From contig JAILQO010000073.1 of NCBI GenBank assembly GCA_024698925.1, positions 1 to 35,870 of the forward strand: DNA of 35,870 nt, read 5' to 3'. The position numbers were made by a program, and so were the translations under genes. Positions 32,606 to 35,870 of this stretch are shown here, piece by piece. Within the stretch, counting starts at the first letter, position 1, and each line of letters starts with the position of its first letter. Source of the stretch: Bacteroidaceae bacterium. Its GTDB lineage: Bacteria > Bacteroidota > Bacteroidia > Bacteroidales > Bacteroidaceae. The notes below the pieces were generated by a model. That model had not been told where the DNA came from, did not search any database, and worked only from the letters and a program-made list of their open reading frames with translations.

Positions 32606-32638
32606 AAAAGCCCCCTTTTCGATTCTCGAAGAGGGGGC
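32606..32638 (-). terminator. Intrinsic terminator/attenuator in front of the methyltransferase gene
   Basis: On the minus strand GCCCCCTCTTCGA pairs with TCGAAAAGGGGGC (one mismatch in 13) around a GAA loop and is followed by TTTT. It ends only 22 nt before the ATG at 32583, so any transcript from the upstream promoter must read through it. Confidence 0.8.
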
Positions 32639-32702
32639 GTGGAGATTGAGGATACCAGGGCCTAGCACAGCCGCATCAGCAACAATCGTTAGTCCACGCC
32701 CC
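32634..32702 (-). promoter_or_regulatory. Antiterminator-like helix competing with the terminator
   Basis: On the minus strand GGGGCGTGGA (plus 32693-32702) and TCCACGCCCC (plus 32634-32643) are perfect 10-bp complements. A second, inner helix GATTG/CAATC follows. The right arm shares GCCCC with the left arm of the terminator, so the two structures exclude each other, as in riboswitches and attenuators. The roughly 50 nt enclosed do not match a riboswitch class I know. Confidence 0.6.
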
Positions 32703-32933
32703 GTTTCGAGTGAGCGCGAACATCCGAGCCTTGCCTGACTGATGCTTTCTGAGGTGCTAATTCTGGTATACCAGTCTAATCAAGGATGTTATAGTCTCTA
32801 AGTGTTTACCTTATAATATATTAATAATTATTTGTTTATCAGCAACAGACTATATCTTCAGGTTTGCTTACAGGTATATTCATTAAGAGACCTCAAGACA
32901 CAAAAGAAGCGCGAAACATGGCTCTTCTCTCGT

Positions 32934-33052
32934 CTCGTGAGGTCCTCGGAATGTACCTGTAGTGCTAAGATATAAGTCATGCCCGCGCTATCGCACGGGC
33001 ATCGGCTGACTTATTCGAGCACTACTTCATGAAATTTCCGAGGTTCCACGAG
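32934..33052 (-). repeat. 119-nt nested inverted repeat (long hairpin)
   Basis: Five successive helices share one axis (minus-strand order, outer to inner): CTCGTG/CACGAG, CCTCGGAA/TTCCGAGG, GTAGTGCT/AGCACTAC, ATAAGTCA/TGACTTAT, and ATGCCCG/CGGGCAT closing on a short GC-rich tip. Short asymmetric bulges separate them. More than 35 base pairs line up, far beyond chance for an intergenic region. Confidence 0.85.
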
Positions 33053-33161
33053 TCTCTGAATAAATAGCTGATGCTATTGTTAGTTTACCAATAAGATTAA
33101 TCAGGCGCCTCCGCTGAGGTTGAAATCGCTTCAAAGAAGCGTTTCGTGCCTAATCACGCCA

Positions 33162-33192
33162 CAAATGTAGGGATAAATTTGATTCGCACAAA
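33162..33192 (-). promoter_or_regulatory. Promoter of the leader/defence operon
   Basis: Minus strand: TTTG (plus 33189-33192), 19-nt spacer, TACATTTG (plus 33162-33169). It matches the Bacteroidetes consensus. The -33 element lies inside a 108-bp repeat also found in front of the fic gene. Confidence 0.75.
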
Positions 33193-33290
33193 GAAAATGG
33201 GTAAAAAAGAAAAGTATGGAACCCAAAAACAATAACGATAACGATAAAACGTCTGCAAAAAAAGCTCCGCCATTCTCACGAACAGCGGAG
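33183..33290. repeat. 108-bp direct repeat, left copy, flanking fic
   Basis: This copy aligns with 34422-34529, with a few substitutions and small shifts in A runs. Each copy carries a -33 TTTG box at one end and a minus-strand terminator at the other. Confidence 0.85.
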
Positions 33291-33291
33291 C
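33257..33291 (-). terminator. Intrinsic terminator of the fic gene
   Basis: Minus strand: GCTCCGC/GCGGAGC stem, 14-nt loop, then seven T. Confidence 0.85.
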
Positions 33292-33370
33292 AGAGCCAAA
33301 GTTTATCGGTTGATAAACAAAATAGTTGCGGCGCCTCACGGCGACTTGTGCAACACATTACACATAATTT

Positions 33371-34387
33371 TTATGTTGTAATTACTTGATCTAATTCTTT
33401 AATGATTTCCCAATGACCTGTTTTGTCGGAGCCCATGCGGCGGATGTAATCGCGGCCTTGGAGAGCTTTGATAGTTCGGGCAATAGTGGGACGAGAAAGA
33501 TGGCAGTAAGCGGCCAACTTCTCGTAAGAATAATCCGGAAACGAACTGATTGCTGCATATACTGTTTGCTCTGTCTTTGATAGCGCTGAAGCATCCACTT
33601 TTACAGTATCATTTACAGTATCATTTACAGTATCACTGTCTTCCCGCATCAGCCTAAGCAGGTCGAGCTGGGTGGCTATCACACGGCTGGCTATAAAGTC
33701 GGTAAAGACCTCTGGGCGCGTATGGGCCGCCTCTAACGAATAGATGTATTCGTGGCGCAGGATAGCAGGAATGATGGCGATGGTAAAGCCATTGCGCAGC
33801 AGGGCGAGATTCATCAACAGACGGGCTACACGCCCGTTGCCATCCACAAAGGGATGGATAAAAACGAAACGCTGATGCAGGGTGGCTGCCAGTTCTACAG
33901 GGTGCAGTCTATGCTCGTTCTCATTGTACCACCCTATGAGTTTCTGTATCTCGGCGGGAATCTTGGATACTGCCGAGACTGAATAGCGGCTGCCACTGAT
34001 ATACACTTTTACATCACGGTATTTCCCAGCTTTCTCGGCATCTATCTGCTGATAGAACAGGCGATGAAGGGCTAAAATGTCCTCTTCTGTCAGACTTTCC
34101 TTTTCGGTAATCTGGTAGATATAATCATAAGCCTTGGCATGCCCGACTGCCTCGTAATGATCGCGCAGGGGTTTTCCCTCTATCGTCAGTCCGTCTTCTA
34201 TCACTACCTTGGTCTCCGACTCTGTCAGGCTGTTGCCCTCAAGGGCGTTGCTCGTATAGGTTAGCCCCACACGATAGTATTCGCGTAATGACTTCAGCGT
34301 TTCGGGCGGCAGAGGTCTGTAGGCTGACAGCAAACGGTTGTTCTCGTCGGCTTTTTTATATTTATCAGCTAATGCAAACATTGTCAT
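33371..34387 (-). CDS. Fic-domain protein with N-terminal inhibitory motif and winged helix
   Basis: Fic enzymes transfer AMP (or other nucleotides) to target proteins. The core motif HPFVDGNGRVAR is at 178-189. The inhibitory S-x3-E-G/N motif is SNALEGN at 46-52, so it is a class II Fic with an N-terminal inhibitory helix. The C-terminus (about 285-335) is a winged helix (YSYEKLAAYCHLSRPTIARTIKAL), suggesting DNA binding or autoregulation. Between the two is a threefold DTVN repeat encoded by a 12-nt tandem repeat. Start 34387 is taken because the promoter at 34401-34431 excludes the longer frame to 34552. It is bounded by 108-bp direct repeats. Confidence 0.92.
   Translation of the reverse strand: MTMFALADKYKKADENNRLLSAYRPLPPETLKSLREYYRVGLTYTSNALEGNSLTESETKVVIEDGLTIEGKPLRDHYEAVGHAKAYDYIYQITEKESLTEEDILALHRLFYQQIDAEKAGKYRDVKVYISGSRYSVSAVSKIPAEIQKLIGWYNENEHRLHPVELAATLHQRFVFIHPFVDGNGRVARLLMNLALLRNGFTIAIIPAILRHEYIYSLEAAHTRPEVFTDFIASRVIATQLDLLRLMREDSDTVNDTVNDTVKVDASALSKTEQTVYAAISSFPDYSYEKLAAYCHLSRPTIARTIKALQGRDYIRRMGSDKTGHWEIIKELDQVITT
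33598..33635. repeat. Threefold 12-nt tandem repeat inside fic
   Basis: TTTACAGTATCA is repeated about three times in phase and encodes VNDT units in the linker before the winged helix. Copy number may vary without a frameshift. Confidence 0.75.
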
Positions 34388-34400
34388 CTCAATCACGCTG

Positions 34401-34431
34401 CAAATATAGCGATTTATCCCGTTCGCACAAA
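34401..34431 (-). promoter_or_regulatory. Promoter of fic
   Basis: Minus strand: TTTG (plus 34428-34431), 19-nt spacer, TATATTTG (plus 34401-34408), 13 nt before the ATG. Confidence 0.75.
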
Positions 34432-34529
34432 GGAAATGGGTAAAAAAAGAAAAAGTTGGAACCAAAAAACGATAACGATGACGATAATTGTCTGCAAAAA
34501 AAGCTCCGCCATTCTCGCGAACAGCGGAG
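34422..34529. repeat. 108-bp direct repeat, right copy
   Basis: This is the counterpart of 33183-33290, at an offset of 1,239 nt. Confidence 0.85.
34496..34529 (-). terminator. Intrinsic terminator of the Bro-N/Fic gene
   Basis: Minus strand: CTCCGC/GCGGAG stem followed by a T run, the same hairpin as at 33257-33291. Confidence 0.85.
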
Positions 34530-34556
34530 TCACTATAAACAAAAAATATCACTTCA

Positions 34557-35435
34557 TCAGCTATCCTCCTGCTCGTAATAGTAGGAATAGTCGATGCCCT
34601 TCATGAAGATTTCGCGATCGTCAATGCGGTCTGTCATTGCTCCTTGGAGTAACGACTTGATAGCATGAACATCCGTCGTACTCAGCTTCATTGCTGCCAG
34701 ATACTCTTTTTTGTCTATCTTACTCCAATCGACACAAAGCTTAAGCTGCTTCTTGAAAATCAAGTCAAGCCAGATGCGCGTTGAGCGACCATTCCCTTCC
34801 ATAAAGGGATGAGCCACATTCATCTCCACATATTTATCTACTATCTCATCGAAAGTGCTTTCTGGCATATCTTCGATAATCCTCAAATTCTGCATCAGAT
34901 ATTCTGCGCGACAGAACAGAGTACCATCTTTCCAAATAGTTTTAGTGCGTATTTTGCCAGCAAAATCATATAGTCCACCAAAGATATATGCGTGTATCTG
35001 TTGCAGGCACTCAACGGTTCCAGGCTTCATGCTGTCAAGCAAGCCGCTCTCGATAAGGGTATAGGCTTTCTTCTTACTCTGTCCGTCAATAGTATTATCA
35101 CTGTAAACAAACCAGTTAAGAAAAGGCATGGAACGATTACTAGGATAGTTCATAGCCATTGTCTTTACACTCTCTGCGTCAATCACATCAGCAAAGCGTT
35201 GTTTGCCATCGGGAGCCTCGAATTTGAAGTGGTTAGTGACACTAACCAGTTGAATTCCTTCCTTAGCCATCTTACCTTTTAGGTACTTCCAATAGTTACG
35301 GCATTTCTTATAGTCCTCCTCATTGTTGATGGCACGCACGATGTCTGTAGCCGAGAACCACCACTTGCTATGTTCCTCGTCCCAAACGGCTCGCACCTCG
35401 CGGTCGTTGAAAAAACGTATCGACTTCTTGCTCAT
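34557..35435 (-). CDS. Bro-N/Fic fusion protein
   Basis: The 292-residue protein starts with a Bro-N-type domain (about 5-110): REVRAVWDEEHSKWWFSATDIVRAIN, then a C-terminal part of that domain with DAESVKTMAM. Bro-N is known from phage antirepressors and baculovirus DNA-binding proteins. The C-terminal half is a Fic domain: IFGGLYDFAGKIRT at 151-164 and the core HPFMEGNGRSTR at 209-220. An inhibitory S-x3-E-G/N motif is not obvious, so it may be inactive, unregulated or regulated by the Bro-N part. Probably a stress or defence toxin; the target is unknown. It ends in front of a terminator and has a -7 box upstream. Confidence 0.88.
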   Translation of the reverse strand: MSKKSIRFFNDREVRAVWDEEHSKWWFSATDIVRAINNEEDYKKCRNYWKYLKGKMAKEGIQLVSVTNHFKFEAPDGKQRFADVIDAESVKTMAMNYPSNRSMPFLNWFVYSDNTIDGQSKKKAYTLIESGLLDSMKPGTVECLQQIHAYIFGGLYDFAGKIRTKTIWKDGTLFCRAEYLMQNLRIIEDMPESTFDEIVDKYVEMNVAHPFMEGNGRSTRIWLDLIFKKQLKLCVDWSKIDKKEYLAAMKLSTTDVHAIKSLLQGAMTDRIDDREIFMKGIDYSYYYEQEDS

Positions 35436-35494
35436 TTGTATTCCTCCAGAGTATCTACATCGAGTGCGGCCTGACCGCCCTCACTATCATGCTG

Positions 35495-35502
35495 CAAAGG
35501 TA
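35495..35502 (-). promoter_or_regulatory. -7 box for the Bro-N/Fic gene
   Basis: The minus strand reads TACCTTTG, 59 nt before the start codon. The -33 position holds TTCG, a weak match. Confidence 0.5.
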
Positions 35503-35550
35503 CGAAAAATATTGGGAAAAACGAAGTTCTATAGGCAAAAAAATCAATCG

Positions 35551-35712
35551 CTGTTGCAGTTGTTGCAGTGTTGCAGTTCAAAAACGGATAGTGCAAAGGT
35601 CAAATAGAAATTCTATATTATATATTTATATATATATAAATATATAATATAGGACTAAATTTTGCCTGAAATAGGTTGACTCGAGAACTGCAACACTGCA
35701 ACACTGCAACAG
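35551..35712. repeat. Nested palindrome: 28-bp inverted TTGCAG repeats around a perfect 40-bp AT palindrome
   Basis: Left arm 35551-35579 is CTGTTGCAG, TTGTTGCAG, TG, TTGCAGTTC. Right arm 35685-35712 is its complement with one base inserted or deleted. Between them, 35613-35652 is a perfect 40-bp palindrome of A and T with a C and G at the ends. Each outer arm contains three TTGCAG (or CTGCAA) units. The segment 35436-35870 has no gene. Confidence 0.9.
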
Positions 35713-35725
35713 AAAGGCGAGTCAA
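35676..35725. repeat. Hairpin TTGACTCG/CGAGTCAA enclosing the right arm of the palindrome
   Basis: TTGACTCG (35676-35683) and CGAGTCAA (35718-35725) are perfect 8-bp complements around the three CTGCAAC units. The right arm can therefore fold locally or pair with the left arm. Nothing else is seen from 35726 to the window end. Confidence 0.6.
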
Positions 35726-35870
35726 CGAATTGTCTTTCCCTGTATAATGTTGACTCCCTTTGAGCTTTGATTTGTAACTGTTCTGTTAATTACTGTTTAT
35801 TGTACTGATTATATTGACTTGTCTCTCTGATCCGGTTGCCTGCTTTCCTGCTTTTGTTGTCCCTTTTCCC

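Larger units (their letters stand above)
32606..33155 (-). ncRNA. Long structured leader or small RNA upstream of the defence operon
   Basis: A consensus promoter (33162-33192) would start minus-strand RNA at about 33155, and a terminator ends it at 32606, just before the methyltransferase gene. No credible ORF lies in between. From 5' to 3' the RNA has hairpins CGCTTC/GAAGCG, CCTC/GAGG and AATAGC/GCTATT, a 119-nt nested hairpin (plus 32934-33052), a further hairpin (TGAGGTC/GACCTCA), an AT-rich stretch (about 32810-32850), the palindrome CTGGTATACCAG (32763-32774) and the terminator/antiterminator module. It may be a regulatory 5' UTR, an independent small RNA, or a guide or antitoxin-type RNA for the system. 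It matches no RNA family I recognise. Confidence 0.55.

Noticed and set aside
32634..32702. tRNA-like or known riboswitch element
   Set aside because: The closed stem has no cloverleaf arms, and its conserved-looking bases do not match cobalamin, SAM, TPP, preQ1 or glycine aptamers as I know them.
32820..33060. Retron-like msr/msd layout (short hairpin followed by a long hairpin, on the plus strand)
   Set aside because: No reverse transcriptase gene is in the window, no branching-G context or a1/a2 repeats were convincing, and the clear promoter and terminator both point to minus-strand transcription.
32606..33155. tmRNA, RNase P RNA, 6S RNA or group II intron in the long leader
   Set aside because: The signature segments I know (RNase P GAGGAAAGUC block, tmRNA acceptor/tag, intron domain V hairpin) were not found on either strand.
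33131..33358. Short minus-strand ORF between fic and the leader
   Set aside because: It runs through the terminator and promoter parts of the 108-bp repeat, and the same peptide appears from the other repeat copy. It has no start site or family match.
33598..33635. CRISPR-like tandem repeat
   Set aside because: The units are only 12 nt, contiguous and in frame inside the fic gene; no spacers exist. No CRISPR array or cas gene was seen anywhere in the window.
34388..34552. N-terminal extension of the fic reading frame to 34552
   Set aside because: The extension crosses the upstream gene's terminator and fic's own promoter, so translation from there is unlikely.

Overview
The window looks like a piece of a Bacteroidales chromosome, most likely Prevotella or a close relative. 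Promoters match the Bacteroidetes pattern (TTTG about 19-20 nt upstream of TAnnTTTG), Shine-Dalgarno sequences are weak, gene content and order are typical of the group (two DUF4837 lipoproteins, LptE, SecG, a short AMP nucleosidase, PyrK-PyrD), and polypurine GAAAAATGAAA-type repeats are scattered through it. Species cannot be fixed from the sequence alone.

Left half (1-21,600), mostly core genome. After the tail of a transposase and an orphan gene fragment comes a long co-directional run: rlmN, DUF4837 lipoprotein, pdxA, receiver-less sigma-54 activator, lptE, TPR protein, secG, a GH115-like glycosidase, ffh and folD. It is followed by tRNA-His, a large MscS channel with a second DUF4837 lipoprotein, a small HsdR_N-type nuclease, amn, holA, an XRE regulator, pyrK-pyrD, a hotdog thioesterase and a truncated TSCPD gene. 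Polypurine repeats have entered or abut several genes. One copy adds about 17 codons to RlmN, and an inverted copy encodes the hydrophobic core of a lipoprotein signal peptide.

Right half (22,000-35,870), an AT-richer accessory/defence island. It opens with a HigBA-like toxin-antitoxin pair and an AAA (DUF4143) ATPase bounded by 97-bp direct repeats, with twin 14-bp palindromes around its promoter. A five-gene minus-strand operon follows: a Dcm-type cytosine-5 methyltransferase, a MORC/paraMORC-like GHKL ATPase, an unknown helical protein, an SNF2 helicase with an N-terminal phospholipase D nuclease domain, and an unknown 190-residue protein that may be a restriction nuclease. This fits the MORC-type restriction-modification systems predicted by comparative genomics, with two components I cannot assign. 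The operon is preceded by its own promoter and a leader of about 570 nt that contains a 119-nt nested hairpin and, just before the methyltransferase start, an intrinsic terminator competing with a 10-bp antiterminator-like helix.

Beyond the leader lie two Fic genes. The first is bounded by 108-bp direct repeats; the second is a Bro-N/Fic fusion. The window ends with a nested palindrome (28-bp arms around a perfect 40-bp AT palindrome). The strongest candidates for new biology are the five-gene system with its leader, and the recruitment of polypurine repeats into coding sequence.
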